Source of the DNA: Acidobacteriota bacterium | GTDB lineage: Bacteria; Acidobacteriota; Terriglobia; Bryobacterales; Bryobacteraceae | Assembly (NCBI GenBank): GCA_021778335.1 | Contig: JAJYCN010000019.1 | Coordinates: 1 to 32,580, forward strand | DNA: 32,580 nucleotides | Direction: 5' to 3' | In this document: positions 1 to 7,988 of the stretch, piece after piece | Numbering within the stretch: the stretch's first letter is position 1 | Layout: each line of letters opens with the position of its first letter | Position numbers and translations under genes: made by a program | Notes under the pieces: model-generated | What the model was told of the DNA's origin: nothing | Seen by the model: only the letters and a program-made list of their open reading frames with translations | Databases searched by the model: none

Positions 1-2
1 CG

Positions 3-92
3 CGGTGGATCCAGAAGCACGACCTGGCATACAGCTTTCCGTCGAGCCTCACCATCGAGTACAGGGGCATTGAGCGCGATCATAGTTATTGA
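3..92 (+). CDS. C-terminal end of an unidentified protein (partial)
   Basis: Frame 3 is open from the window edge and ends with TGA at 90-92. The last 29 residues contain two aromatic/charged patches, QKHDLAYSF and LTIEYRGIERDHSY, and read like a real protein end rather than noise. The stop lies 8 bases before the thiL ATG and overlaps an in-frame TTG at 89, so the two genes are probably co-transcribed. I do not recognise the family from so short a tail, and the rest of the gene is outside the window. Confidence 0.45.
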   Translation, partial: RWIQKHDLAYSFPSSLTIEYRGIERDHSY

Positions 93-100
93 TCGTAGCG

Positions 101-949
101 ATGAACGAAGCCTCTTTACTTGCGCGAGTGCCGGCGTCTCGTCGCGGCCTGGTGCTTGGAATCGGAGACGACGCGGCGATTTACCGGCCGAAAGCGGACG
201 AGGATCTGACCTTCACGACGGATCTATTCATTGAGAACGTGCATTTCCGGGCGCGGGGGCCCGGGGCGATATCGGCGGAGCAGGCCGGGTATCGCGCGAT
301 GGCGCGCTCGCTGAGCGATGCGGCGGCGATGGGGGCACGGCCGAGGTTCTGCCTGGTGTCGCTATCGCTGGCGCCGTGGACGACTGTGCGGTGGTTTGAC
401 GGCTTCTATCGCGGATTGCTGGGCCTGGCGGATCGGTATGGTTGCACCCTCGCCGGCGGGGACTTGTCGCATACGCCGCAGGTCGTTTGCGACGTCATGG
501 TGTGCGGTTCGGTGCCGAAAGGGAAGGCGCTGCGGCGCGATGGGGCACGTGTGGGGGATGTCTTGTACGTTTCGGGATCGCTAGGCGGATGGCGGCACCG
601 TCCGATGCCGGTTCCGCGGCTGGATGTCGCGCGCAAGATACTGGGGCGGGCGACGGCGGCGATGGACGTCAGTGATGGGCTGGCGCTGGATCTGCACAGA
701 ATGTGCCTGGCTTCGGGCGTTGCCGCGAGGCTCGACGTGACGCCGCCGGTCCTCCGCGGGGCGACTCTAGAAGAGGCCCTCCACGCCGGGGAAGACTACG
801 AACTTCTGTACACGGCGCCGAAGGGGGTTCGCATGCCGGGGCATCGTTTAGGGACAATCGAGAAAGGCCCGCCCGGGCGGATTACGCTTTTGGGCAAGCC
901 GCTCTCTCCCCATGGATACGACCATTTCGAGTCCCGCGCTCGTTCTTGA
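101..949 (+). CDS. thiL: Thiamine-monophosphate kinase ThiL
   Basis: ThiL phosphorylates thiamine monophosphate to thiamine pyrophosphate, the last cytoplasmic step of cofactor synthesis. The signature ATP/Mg motifs of the AIR-synthase-related family are present: GIGDDAAIY near residue 20, the DLFIENVHF strand, AGGDLSHT in the middle, and AMDVSDGL before the C-terminal domain. The ATG at 101 gives 282 residues and an N-terminus (MNEASLLARV) like other ThiL proteins; a TTG at 89 would add four residues. The protein is shorter than the usual 300-330 residues, mainly because the stretch between the LGG turn and the His-Arg-Pro segment is compact. No Shine-Dalgarno is visible, so translation may be coupled to the preceding gene. 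Its 3' end overlaps the following methyltransferase by 38 bases. Confidence 0.9.
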   Translation: MNEASLLARVPASRRGLVLGIGDDAAIYRPKADEDLTFTTDLFIENVHFRARGPGAISAEQAGYRAMARSLSDAAAMGARPRFCLVSLSLAPWTTVRWFDGFYRGLLGLADRYGCTLAGGDLSHTPQVVCDVMVCGSVPKGKALRRDGARVGDVLYVSGSLGGWRHRPMPVPRLDVARKILGRATAAMDVSDGLALDLHRMCLASGVAARLDVTPPVLRGATLEEALHAGEDYELLYTAPKGVRMPGHRLGTIEKGPPGRITLLGKPLSPHGYDHFESRARS

Positions 950-1859
950 TCTGATTGAAGCCTTTCGCCGCTCGAAGACGATGTTCGTCGCGGTGGAACT
1001 GGGCATCTTCGACGGGCGCCGCCCGGCCGAATACCGCGAACTGACGCGCCTGCTCGATGCCTGCTGCGCGCTCGGACTGCTCGAGCGAGAGAACGGTGTT
1101 TACCGGAACACGCCCGTGGCGGACGAATATCTTCGTTCGGATTCGCCGCGAACGCTAACCGGGTATATCAAGTATTCGAACCGGGCGCTGTATCCGATGT
1201 GGGGCAACCTGGAAGACGCGGTGCGAGAAGGGACGCCGCGATGGGGGCAGACCTTTGGCCTCGACGGGCCAATCTTCGACAGCTTCTTTCGCGACGATGC
1301 CTCGAAGCGCGAATTCCTGCTCGGCATGCATGGATTCGGACAAATTGGTTCGCCGGCGGTGGCCGCGGCGTTCGACCTGTCGTCTTTCCACCGGCTAGTG
1401 GACCTCGGCGGAGCGAGCGGGCATTTAGCGAAGGCCGTTCAGGTCCGCTATCCGCATATGGAGTGCGCCGTCTTCGATCTGCCTGCGGTGGCAGCGGAAT
1501 TTCCGGGTGTGATACCGGGAAATTTCTTCACCGATCCTCTGCCCCCGGCGGACTTGTACACGCTGAGCCGCATTCTGCACGACTGGGGTGAGGAGAAGAT
1601 CGCGCTGCTGCTTCGGCGCGTTTTTGCGGCGCTGCCAAATGGTGGAGCGCTTCTGGTGGCCGAGAAGATTCTGAATGAAGATCCACCGGGACCCGTGGCG
1701 GGTCAGATGCAGTCCCTGAACATGCTCGTATGCACCGAAGGCCGCGAGCGGACGCTGAGCCAGTACCGGGAATTGCTCGAGAGCGCCGGCTTCATAGGCA
1801 TCGAAGGGCGGAAGACCGGCACGCTGCTAGATGCCATTCTGGCGCGCAAGGCTGTCTAA
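912..1859 (+). CDS. SAM-dependent O-methyltransferase (Methyltransf_2 / hydroxyindole type)
   Basis: This 315-residue protein has the two-part build of small-molecule O-methyltransferases. An N-terminal winged-helix dimerisation domain (residues 1-100, with LLDACCALGLLER) is followed by a Rossmann SAM domain with LVDLGGASGH as motif I, an acidic FDLP after strand 2, and ILHDWGEEK carrying the His that acts as general base in this family. The substrate cannot be read from sequence; relatives methylate phenolic hydroxyls in quinone or secondary metabolism. The winged-helix part appears about 20 residues shorter than usual after GIFDG. Translation starts inside thiL, in another frame, so expression is likely coupled to it. 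A hairpin follows the stop at once. Confidence 0.85.
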   Translation: MDTTISSPALVLDLIEAFRRSKTMFVAVELGIFDGRRPAEYRELTRLLDACCALGLLERENGVYRNTPVADEYLRSDSPRTLTGYIKYSNRALYPMWGNLEDAVREGTPRWGQTFGLDGPIFDSFFRDDASKREFLLGMHGFGQIGSPAVAAAFDLSSFHRLVDLGGASGHLAKAVQVRYPHMECAVFDLPAVAAEFPGVIPGNFFTDPLPPADLYTLSRILHDWGEEKIALLLRRVFAALPNGGALLVAEKILNEDPPGPVAGQMQSLNMLVCTEGRERTLSQYRELLESAGFIGIEGRKTGTLLDAILARKAV

Positions 1860-1876
1860 TTCGGGTGGGGCCCGAA
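1860..1876 (+). terminator. Hairpin just after the methyltransferase stop
   Basis: TTCGGG at 1860-1865 and CCCGAA at 1871-1876 form a perfect 6-bp stem around a 5-base loop, starting one base after the TAA. No T-tract follows, so it does not meet the full intrinsic-terminator pattern. It may stabilise the mRNA end or give partial termination before the next promoter. Confidence 0.4.
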
Positions 1877-1882
1877 GGAGCC

Positions 1883-1892
1883 TTGTTACAAT
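1883..1892 (+). promoter_or_regulatory. Extended -10 promoter for the nucleotidyltransferase gene
   Basis: TTGTTACAAT contains TACAAT (5 of 6 to TATAAT) preceded by TG one base upstream, the extended -10 pattern. No convincing -35 hexamer is found 16-18 bases upstream. The predicted start near 1899 gives a leader of about 39 bases that includes the AAGGA ribosome binding site at 1926-1930. Confidence 0.45.
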
Positions 1893-1937
1893 TGAGGACG
1901 GCCTGCGTCATCTCAACTACACTTTAAGGACTTACCG

Positions 1938-2696
1938 ATGAAAGGCGTCGTTCTCGCGGGGGGCACCGGCAGCCGTCTGTTCCCACTCACAAAGATCACC
2001 AATAAGCACCTTCTGCCTATTTATGACAAGCCGATGATTTACTACCCGATCCGGACGCTGGTGGACGCAGGCATCCGTGACATCCTGATCGTCACGGGCG
2101 GGCGAAATGCAGGCGATTTTTTGCGCCTGTTGGCGAATGGGAAAGAGTTTGGACTCACGCACCTGGATTTCACCTACCAGGAGGGAGAAGGTGGGATTGC
2201 GGATGCGCTGGGGTTGGCGGAGCATTTCGCCGACGGTTCGAAGTTGTGCGTGATTCTCGGCGATAACCTCATCGAAGGCAGCATTCGCGAGGCGGCCGAC
2301 GAGTTCCGGCGGCAGGAGCGCGGGGCGAAGATCCTGCTGAAACAGGTATCGGATGCCGAGCGCTTCGGCGTGGCCGAGATTCAGGATGGCCGGATTGTAA
2401 GGATTGAAGAGAAGCCTCTGCGGCCGAAGTCGAATTACGCCGTCACCGGGATCTATATGTACGACGGGACAGTTTTCGAAAAGATTCGCACCTTGGTGCC
2501 TAGCCGCCGTGGGGAACTAGAGATCACCGACGTCAACAACGCCTATATCCACGAGGGCGCGATGACGTTCCATCATCTGGAGGGCTGGTGGACCGACGCG
2601 GGCACGTTCGATTCTCTGCTGCGGGCGAGCAATTTGGTTGCGCAGTCCGTGCGGAGCGCCGTCGAGGAACCAGCGGCCTTGCCGGCGAGCAAATAG
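1938..2696 (+). CDS. Glucose-1-phosphate thymidylyltransferase-like sugar nucleotidyltransferase
   Basis: The protein should activate a sugar-1-phosphate with an NTP (dTTP in the classical RmlA/RfbA reaction) for cell-surface glycan synthesis in the cytoplasm. Residues 6-14 (LAGGTGSRL) are the nucleotide-binding loop, followed by NKHLLPIYDKPMIYYP, the most conserved RmlA block. CVILGDNLIEGS supplies the metal-binding Asp, VRIEEKP the sugar-site Glu/Lys, and WWTDAGTFDSLLRAS the C-terminal signature. At 252 residues it is the short form lacking the C-terminal dimerisation extension of about 290-residue RmlA proteins, so the exact sugar and nucleotide are uncertain. AAGGA lies 7 bases before the ATG. 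No other rml genes are nearby. The stop abuts the stop of the gene on the other strand with no spacer. Confidence 0.85.
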   Translation: MKGVVLAGGTGSRLFPLTKITNKHLLPIYDKPMIYYPIRTLVDAGIRDILIVTGGRNAGDFLRLLANGKEFGLTHLDFTYQEGEGGIADALGLAEHFADGSKLCVILGDNLIEGSIREAADEFRRQERGAKILLKQVSDAERFGVAEIQDGRIVRIEEKPLRPKSNYAVTGIYMYDGTVFEKIRTLVPSRRGELEITDVNNAYIHEGAMTFHHLEGWWTDAGTFDSLLRASNLVAQSVRSAVEEPAALPASK

Positions 2697-3131
2697 TTAA
2701 CTGGGCTCCTGGACGACTTCCAGGAGATAGCCGAGCGATTTCGGGTGGACGAAGAATACGGTTGTTCCCCGAGATCCCGGGCGGGGAGCTTTGTCGATGA
2801 TTTCGAAGCCGCATTCTTTGACCGCGGCGAAGGCGGTCTGGATATCGGCCACGCGGAGCGCGAAGTGGGCGAAGCCGCCGCAGCCGCCATTGCGGTCGAT
2901 GAGTTTCTGCACGGGTGAGTCATCGGAGAGCGGTTCCAGGAGTTGGATGAGGTTCGGGCCCTCGCCGATTTGGAGTAAGACTTCCCGGACATGGTCGGTT
3001 CCGTGGACTTCTTCACGATGGATCTCGCGGTAGCCGAGGGACAAGTAGCAGCCGACCTCGGTTTCAAGTTCGCCGCGTTTGACGGCGATGGCGATGTGGT
3101 CGATGAATTGAAAGCCTGGGATGCCGTGCAT
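2697..3131 (-). CDS. mce: VOC-family protein, methylmalonyl-CoA epimerase-like
   Basis: The 144 residues form two beta-alpha-beta-beta-beta (VOC/glyoxalase) modules. The sequence follows methylmalonyl-CoA epimerase closely: IDHIAIAV at the start, LLEPLSDDSPVQKLI in the middle, APRPGSRG and FVHPKSLGYLLEVVQ at the end. By comparison with the known epimerase the metal ligands would be His12, Gln63, His89 and Glu138, all present. The enzyme interconverts the (R) and (S) forms of methylmalonyl-CoA in propionyl-CoA and branched-chain amino acid breakdown. A GAGGA ribosome binding site lies about 8 bases before the ATG. No mutase or carboxylase gene is adjacent, so a different VOC substrate is possible. 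Confidence 0.75.
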   Translation of the reverse strand: MHGIPGFQFIDHIAIAVKRGELETEVGCYLSLGYREIHREEVHGTDHVREVLLQIGEGPNLIQLLEPLSDDSPVQKLIDRNGGCGGFAHFALRVADIQTAFAAVKECGFEIIDKAPRPGSRGTTVFFVHPKSLGYLLEVVQEPS

Positions 3132-3177
3132 GAGAGGTTCCTCGGAAGCTGTCAGTTTCGCATGCGGGATCGCACCG

Positions 3178-3207
3178 GTGTCGGGATGGGCAGTGTCGGG
3201 ATGGGCA
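3178..3207. repeat. 15-bp direct tandem repeat, two copies
   Basis: The unit GTGTCGGGATGGGCA occurs at 3178-3192 and again, unchanged, at 3193-3207. It lies in the divergent spacer, outside both coding regions, and could be a paired regulator site or simple replication slippage. Confidence 0.8.
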
Positions 3208-3209
3208 GG

Positions 3210-3238
3210 CGGCCGGTCCTAGCCGGGCTTGCCGGCCG
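3210..3238. repeat. GC-rich inverted repeat
   Basis: CGGCCGG at 3210-3216 and CCGGCCG at 3232-3238 can form a 7-bp stem around a 15-base loop. No T-tract follows on either strand, so it is not an obvious intrinsic terminator. Confidence 0.5.
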
Positions 3239-3287
3239 TAGCTTACGCTAATGGCAGTAAGAACGGGTTTGGAGGGAAAGGTACTTC

Positions 3288-4700
3288 ATGTCAAGGAATA
3301 GCTCCCGCCGCGACATGCTCAAACTAGCTGCGGCGGGGATGACGGTGCTGGCCGCAAAACGGCCGGCGCCAGCCGGCGACACGCCCGAAGGCTCGATTGC
3401 GGTGCGTGTCACGGCAGGTGAAAAGCGGTATGCCGAGGACGAGGCGGTTTCCTGGCGGCCTCGCCAGGGAGGCGGGACGGGGATCGAAATCGACCCAGCA
3501 AAAGGCTTCCAGGACATCCTTGGCTTCGGCGCCGCGTTTACGGACGCGGCGTGCTATCTGATCCACCAACTTGGCGAGGAGAAGGAGCAGGCGCTTCTCG
3601 AGGAGTTTTTCGATCCCAGTCAGGCGGGATTCAGCGTGTGCCGCGTGCCGATCGGATCAAGCGATTACGCGCGGGGCGTGTACAGCTTCGATGAAGGCGC
3701 ACCAGATCCCGAAATGACGCGGTTTTCGATCGCGCATGATCGCGCCTACATCCTGCCGGTGTTAAAGCAGAGCAGGCGGATAAATCCCGAGTTGTTCCTG
3801 CTCGCTTCGCCGTGGAGTCCGCCGGGGTGGATGAAAGCGAACGGCTCGATGCTGGGTGGGAACATCCGGGTGCGGTATTTCGACGCTTATGCGCGGTATT
3901 TCGCGCGGTTCCTGGAAGAGTATGCGGCGGCAGGTGTGACTGTGAATGCGGTCACCTCTCAAAACGAAGTGGACACGGACCAGGATGGGCGGATGCCGGC
4001 GTGTCTGTTCTCGCAGGAGAACGAGATTGGGTTTGTGGCGGAGCATCTTGGGCCGCTGCTCGAGCGGCGCGGACTGAGCACCAAGATCTGGATCCTGGAC
4101 CATAACTACAACCTTTGGGGACGGGCGATCTGCGAGTTGGACGACCCGCAGTTGAACCGGTACGTCGATGGCGTCGCCTGGCATGGCTACGTGGGCGAGG
4201 TCACGGCAATGACGCGTGTTCATGAGGCACATCCAAACAAGCACGCCTACTGGACCGAGGGAGGGCCGGACCTCGACGATCCGAAGTACGCAACCGCCTG
4301 GACGAAATGGAGCGAGACGTTTACCGGAATTCTGGCGAACTGGGCGCGGTGCATCATCGGCTGGAACCTGGCGCTGGATGAGAATGGAAAGCCGGACATC
4401 GGTCCGTTCCGGTGCGGTGGGCTGGTGACCATTCACTCGGGGACGCAGCACATTACGCGGAGCGGGATGTACTGGGCGCTGTCTCATTACGCCAAGGCGA
4501 TACGGCGCGGCGCGAAGCGGATCGGTTCAACGGGTGCGATGGATGGGGTGTCGCACGTGGCGTTCCTGGACCGGGACAAGAAGAAGATTCTGATGCTGAC
4601 GAACCGGGATGAGGCCCGGGAAGTGGTGGTGCGGGCGGCGGACCGGGAGGCGGCGGTAAGTTTGCCGAAGAATTCGATTGTGACGCTGAGCTGGAATTGA
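3288..4700 (+). CDS. Tat-exported GH30 family glycosidase (glucosylceramidase-like)
   Basis: This is a 470-residue glycoside hydrolase of family 30, retaining beta-glycosidases that act on glucosyl, fucosyl or xylan-type links. Residues 6-9 (SRRD) followed by a hydrophobic stretch (MLKLAAAGMTVLAA) are a twin-arginine export signal, so the folded enzyme should act outside the cytoplasm. The TIM-barrel motifs are clear: GFGAAFTDAACYL at 79-91, CRVPIGSSDY, ASPWSPPGWMK at 173-183, the acid/base Glu227 in SQNE, and the nucleophile Glu324 in WTEGG. The residue after QNE is Val instead of the Pro common in the family. A small beta-sandwich domain closes the protein. AAAGG lies 6 bases before the ATG. 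It has no carbohydrate-operon neighbours, so the natural substrate is open. Confidence 0.85.
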   Translation: MSRNSSRRDMLKLAAAGMTVLAAKRPAPAGDTPEGSIAVRVTAGEKRYAEDEAVSWRPRQGGGTGIEIDPAKGFQDILGFGAAFTDAACYLIHQLGEEKEQALLEEFFDPSQAGFSVCRVPIGSSDYARGVYSFDEGAPDPEMTRFSIAHDRAYILPVLKQSRRINPELFLLASPWSPPGWMKANGSMLGGNIRVRYFDAYARYFARFLEEYAAAGVTVNAVTSQNEVDTDQDGRMPACLFSQENEIGFVAEHLGPLLERRGLSTKIWILDHNYNLWGRAICELDDPQLNRYVDGVAWHGYVGEVTAMTRVHEAHPNKHAYWTEGGPDLDDPKYATAWTKWSETFTGILANWARCIIGWNLALDENGKPDIGPFRCGGLVTIHSGTQHITRSGMYWALSHYAKAIRRGAKRIGSTGAMDGVSHVAFLDRDKKKILMLTNRDEAREVVVRAADREAAVSLPKNSIVTLSWN

Positions 4701-4720
4701 GGCTACCGGCTCACGATAGG

Positions 4721-4794
4721 TGGCTGGGAGGCAGGGACTCGAACCCCGATACGCAGATCCAGAGTCTGCAGTCTTACCATTAGACGACCTCCCA
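4721..4794 (-). tRNA. tRNA-Gln (CUG anticodon)
   Basis: The minus strand folds as a complete 74-base tRNA. The acceptor stem is TGGGAGG with CCTCCCA, a D-arm carries AATGGTA, and the anticodon stem GCAGA/TCTGC encloses the loop CTCTGGA with anticodon CTG. The T-arm CGGGG/CCCTG closes TTCGAGT. The discriminator is G and the 3' CCA is encoded. It is intact, with no sign of an integrated element at its 3' end. It lies tail-to-tail with the GH30 gene. Confidence 0.95.
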
Positions 4795-4817
4795 ATGCCC
4801 TGGGCGCCTTTCTTCAA

Positions 4818-4827
4818 AGTGTAGCAA
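4818..4827 (-). promoter_or_regulatory. Extended -10 promoter for tRNA-Gln
   Basis: On the minus strand TTGCTACACT holds a TACACT -10 with TG one base upstream. The expected start near 4811 leaves a 5' leader of about 17 bases before the mature tRNA, which suits RNase P processing. No good -35 is visible. Confidence 0.4.
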
Positions 4828-4850
4828 ACCAGGGCCGCTTTTAGCCGCGA

Positions 4851-5489
4851 TCAGCGTGTGGCGATGAGGGCTTTGGTAAGGCCCAGGAAGCGTTCGCGGA
4901 GGAGGTGCGCGCCGGGGAAGATGTGCCGCAGAGTGGCGGCGTCGAGGAGGCGGACTTCGTTGAGGAAATGGGAGATGTAGTAATTGCGCTCGTCGGGTTT
5001 GGGGCGGGCGAGGAGTTGCCAGACGTTGAAGCGGGGGATGAAGCGGCGCTGCCATGAGCGGGGCAGGTAATGGACGAAGGGCGTGAGCAGGTGTAGATCT
5101 CGGGGGAAGCGGCGGTTGGGAGTCTGGACCCAGTAGTGGATACCGACGCGGGCGATTTCATCGGCGAAGGCGCGCTGGGCGGCGGGGTCGCCGACGTGTT
5201 CGATGACTGAGTTGCTGAAAACGATGTCGAAGGAGCGGTCGGGGAACGGGAGGCGGCGTCCGTCACCGGAAACCCAGGCGACATCGGGCGGGGCGGCTTC
5301 TTTGGCGCGGGGCGTGTTGAGGATGGTGAGGCGGGGGCGGACGGTGGTGAACTCCCAGTTAGCGGGAGTGCCACCGACGTCGAGGACTCGGGTCGCAGAA
5401 GTGAGGGCGAAGTATCGCTCGAACTGGCGCATTCGCCGACGGCGGAACCGGCGGATAGCGGACTGAACGAGGCGGTTGGTTGCGGACAT
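4851..5489 (-). CDS. Class I SAM-dependent methyltransferase (Methyltransf_11 type)
   Basis: A 212-residue cytoplasmic methyltransferase. Motif I is VLDVGGTPANW at about residues 35-45, motif II/III is GDGRRLPFPDRSFDIVFSNSV, and IEHV gives the usual post-IV turn. The N-terminus is strongly basic (RRFRRRRMRQFER) and could bind membrane phospholipid or nucleic acid; the substrate cannot be told. After the core comes a region rich in Arg and aromatic residues (HYLPRSWQRRFIPRFN) with no motif I recognise. It is the last gene of a three-gene minus-strand run, starting 11 bases after the phosphoesterase stop. The sequence before its ATG is pyrimidine-rich and lacks a Shine-Dalgarno, suggesting coupling to the gene before it. 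Confidence 0.75.
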   Translation of the reverse strand: MSATNRLVQSAIRRFRRRRMRQFERYFALTSATRVLDVGGTPANWEFTTVRPRLTILNTPRAKEAAPPDVAWVSGDGRRLPFPDRSFDIVFSNSVIEHVGDPAAQRAFADEIARVGIHYWVQTPNRRFPRDLHLLTPFVHYLPRSWQRRFIPRFNVWQLLARPKPDERNYYISHFLNEVRLLDAATLRHIFPGAHLLRERFLGLTKALIATR

Positions 5490-5500
5490 CGGAGGGCGGA

Positions 5501-7975
5501 TCAGCGCCCGCCGTAGAACGAGTGGGTCGGGGGAGGGGGATCGGTCCCGCGGACAGCGCGCCAGATTTCAGCGTTCATTTCGTCGTCGTCATTGCGGTCG
5601 GCTTCGCTAAAGTCCATGTGGCGGGCCGCGGCGCGGGCGTTGGGCGGGTTGTGGGCATCGAGCGGCACGCGGGGCTTTTCGGCGTCGTAGGGGGCCAAGT
5701 TGGGCGTGTTCGAGAATGCGCGCCACATGGGTGCGGCCGCTGCGTCGAAGTGCGTCATCGGGTGCAGGCCGAGAATGAGTTCGATGGTGCGCAGCACGGA
5801 GGTGGTGTTGTACATGGTGCTGTCGACGATGCCGCGCCGGGTGTAGGCGGAGAGAACAAAGACGGGCGAGCGGTGGCTGTCGATGTGGTCGGGACCGTTC
5901 TGGGCGTCATCTTCGATGACGAAGATGGCGGTGGAGGGCCAGAACTTGCTGTGCGAGACGGCTTCGACGAGGAGGCCGAGCGCGTAGTCGTTATCGGCAA
6001 AGAGGGAAACGGGCGAGAGCTTGCCCGGAGCCGCGCCGTACGTGTGGTCGTTGCCGAGGCGCATGAGGATGAGTTTGGGCATGCCGCCGGAAGCTTCGAA
6101 GGCTTTCAGGTCGCGGAGAAAGACGCGGATGCGGTCGACATCGGCGTAGTTGAGGTCGAAGCCGCGATAGTCGCGGTTGGTAACACCTGCGAGGATGGGG
6201 TCGCGGACGGAGGCCACCTGTTCGCCGTCAGGCTGCAAGGGCCGCTCGTTGACGAAGTGTCCGTAGTTCCGCATCGAGATTCCCGCAGCGTCGGCGTTGG
6301 TCCAGAGATAACCGGCGGGCGGGATCGCGGCGATGTCGCCTCCTTCATAGTCGTAAGTGGGGCGGCGCTTGGCGTAGGAGTTCGGCCAAAGTTTTTGGAC
6401 GTAGTCGGGTGCGATGGCCGCATCGGCCCAATTGTGGCCGTCGGCGCTGACGTCGGAATTGACGTAAAAGTTATCGAAGAGGACGAACTGGCGGGCGAGT
6501 TTGTGGTGGTTGGGGCCGGCCTTTTCGTCGAAGATGGCCAGCGAGGGGTCGCTCGCGCCCTTGCCGATGTCGCCTAAGACCTGATCATAGGTGCGGTTTT
6601 CCTTGACGACGTAAATTACGTGCTGGATGGGCGAGGGGGCTCCGGCCGAGGGGACGGGATTGCCCGAGGGGACTTCGGCCTGGTCGAGAAGGTTGTCGTC
6701 GTAAGGGGACTGCGAGATCACGTCGCGGGTGTAGGCGGCCAATTGCGGGGAACGGAACGGCGGTATGAAGGAGGCAGTGCCGGTCTGGATCTGAGCAACG
6801 TAACCCGCATGGGCATCGCTCGACTCATATGGCGCGGCGCGGTGCAGCGGGTTTGGGCCGTTCGGGTTGGGGTAGCTGCGGCCGCCGCGGCCGTTTAGTA
6901 CCACGAGGCCGCCATCGGCGAGGACGGTGACGGCGGTGGGATACCAGCCGGTGGGAACAAAGCCGAGCACGAGGCTCGATCCCTCTTCGACGTTGACGAC
7001 GGCCACGGCGTTCGCGTCCGAGCAGGCGACGTAGAGGCGCGTTTGGGCCGCGTTGAGGCTGAGGGCACTCGGCGTCATGCCGAGCGGATGGCGGGGCGTC
7101 GTGGCGACGTTGATGGACTCTAGGCGATGGAGGGTGCTGCCGGCGTAACCGACGACATAGACATTGTTGGTGTTGGCGGCGGCTACAAAGAGGCGGGCCG
7201 AGTACGCAGGCGTGTCGCCATCGATGTCGCCCTGCGGCTTGCGGGTACTCCAGACCATGTCCGTGGGGTGAGCGCCGATGGCGAGTGCGTTCATTTTATA
7301 ACCGGTGGCCGGGTCGTGCTGATAAAGCGTGCCGTCCGCCCAGCTTGTGACGAAATAGGACTTGCCGTCGGGGGCGAAGGTGATGCGGTAGGGGCGGCGG
7401 CCCGTGGCGAAGTGGTTAATGACTTCGCCCGTCTTGAGGCGGACGACGTCGATTCGATTGCGGTAAAGGCTGCAGGCGTAGAGCAGCGTTCCGTCGGGCG
7501 AGACGGCGACATCGCCGGTGAAATCGAGCGCGCCGGGAATGCCTGTGACGAGCGGAATTGTGCGAGAGGCGTGGAGAGCGCCTTCGGGAGAGACGCTGAA
7601 TTCGAAGATGGCGGCTTTCGATCCGCCGCCGACCCAGAGGGTGCGTTCGTCGGAGGAGAGGGTGAGGCCGAGCCAGCCGTCGGGCACGGGCGTGCGCGAG
7701 AGTTCCTTACGATCGGCGACGCTGAGGACGCTCACAGAGGGCGGGTTGTAGCCGCCGTTGAGGACGAAGATCAGCTTTCCGTCTTTGGACAGGCGCTCGG
7801 TCATGGGCAGCGTGTCGAGAGGGATCTGCGCGCCGGCGGGTTTCAGGCGCCAGCCGCTGTTGAGAAGGAAGGTGCCGTCCGGCTGAGGGCCGACGTGTTC
7901 CTGTGGCAGCGCTTGTGCGATGAGGAGACTTGCTCCGAGGAACGGGATGAGAAAGATGCAGGATTTCACGCGCAT
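5501..7975 (-). CDS. Exported beta-propeller (YncE-like) plus phosphoesterase-family protein
   Basis: An 824-residue two-domain protein with a signal peptide (CIFLIPFLGASLLIAQA, cut near residue 22). Residues about 40-400 are repeated blades with VAVSPDGTLLYACSL and ITFAPDGKSYFVTSW, the YncE/lactonase-type beta-propeller. From about residue 450 it belongs to the PF04185 phosphoesterase family that includes phospholipase C and acid phosphatase AcpA: HVIYVVKENRTYDQVLGD (metal site), NSDVSADGHNWADAA, and a terminal FVIEDDAQNGPDHIDSHRSPVFV block with metal-binding Asp and His. It should be a periplasmic or secreted phosphatase or phospholipase; the propeller may bind substrate or a partner. Related propeller-phosphoesterase fusions are, as far as I know, found in Acidobacteriota. 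It lies between nadE (13 bases upstream) and a methyltransferase. Confidence 0.85.
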   Translation of the reverse strand: MRVKSCIFLIPFLGASLLIAQALPQEHVGPQPDGTFLLNSGWRLKPAGAQIPLDTLPMTERLSKDGKLIFVLNGGYNPPSVSVLSVADRKELSRTPVPDGWLGLTLSSDERTLWVGGGSKAAIFEFSVSPEGALHASRTIPLVTGIPGALDFTGDVAVSPDGTLLYACSLYRNRIDVVRLKTGEVINHFATGRRPYRITFAPDGKSYFVTSWADGTLYQHDPATGYKMNALAIGAHPTDMVWSTRKPQGDIDGDTPAYSARLFVAAANTNNVYVVGYAGSTLHRLESINVATTPRHPLGMTPSALSLNAAQTRLYVACSDANAVAVVNVEEGSSLVLGFVPTGWYPTAVTVLADGGLVVLNGRGGRSYPNPNGPNPLHRAAPYESSDAHAGYVAQIQTGTASFIPPFRSPQLAAYTRDVISQSPYDDNLLDQAEVPSGNPVPSAGAPSPIQHVIYVVKENRTYDQVLGDIGKGASDPSLAIFDEKAGPNHHKLARQFVLFDNFYVNSDVSADGHNWADAAIAPDYVQKLWPNSYAKRRPTYDYEGGDIAAIPPAGYLWTNADAAGISMRNYGHFVNERPLQPDGEQVASVRDPILAGVTNRDYRGFDLNYADVDRIRVFLRDLKAFEASGGMPKLILMRLGNDHTYGAAPGKLSPVSLFADNDYALGLLVEAVSHSKFWPSTAIFVIEDDAQNGPDHIDSHRSPVFVLSAYTRRGIVDSTMYNTTSVLRTIELILGLHPMTHFDAAAAPMWRAFSNTPNLAPYDAEKPRVPLDAHNPPNARAAARHMDFSEADRNDDDEMNAEIWRAVRGTDPPPPTHSFYGGR

Positions 7976-7988
7976 GACTTGAGGGGTT

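Larger units (their letters stand above)
3132..3287. promoter_or_regulatory. Divergent intergenic region between the epimerase-like and GH30 genes
   Basis: These 156 bases separate two divergently read genes and must hold both promoters. They contain a 15-bp tandem repeat, a GC-rich inverted repeat, and a small TAGC-TTAC-GCTA inverted repeat at 3239-3250 around a possible -10 (TACGCT, 3244-3249) for the GH30 gene. I find no convincing -35 on either strand. Confidence 0.4.

Noticed and set aside
4721-4794. tRNA-Gln as an attachment site for an integrated element
   Set aside because: No integrase gene and no duplicated tRNA 3' end is present in the window.
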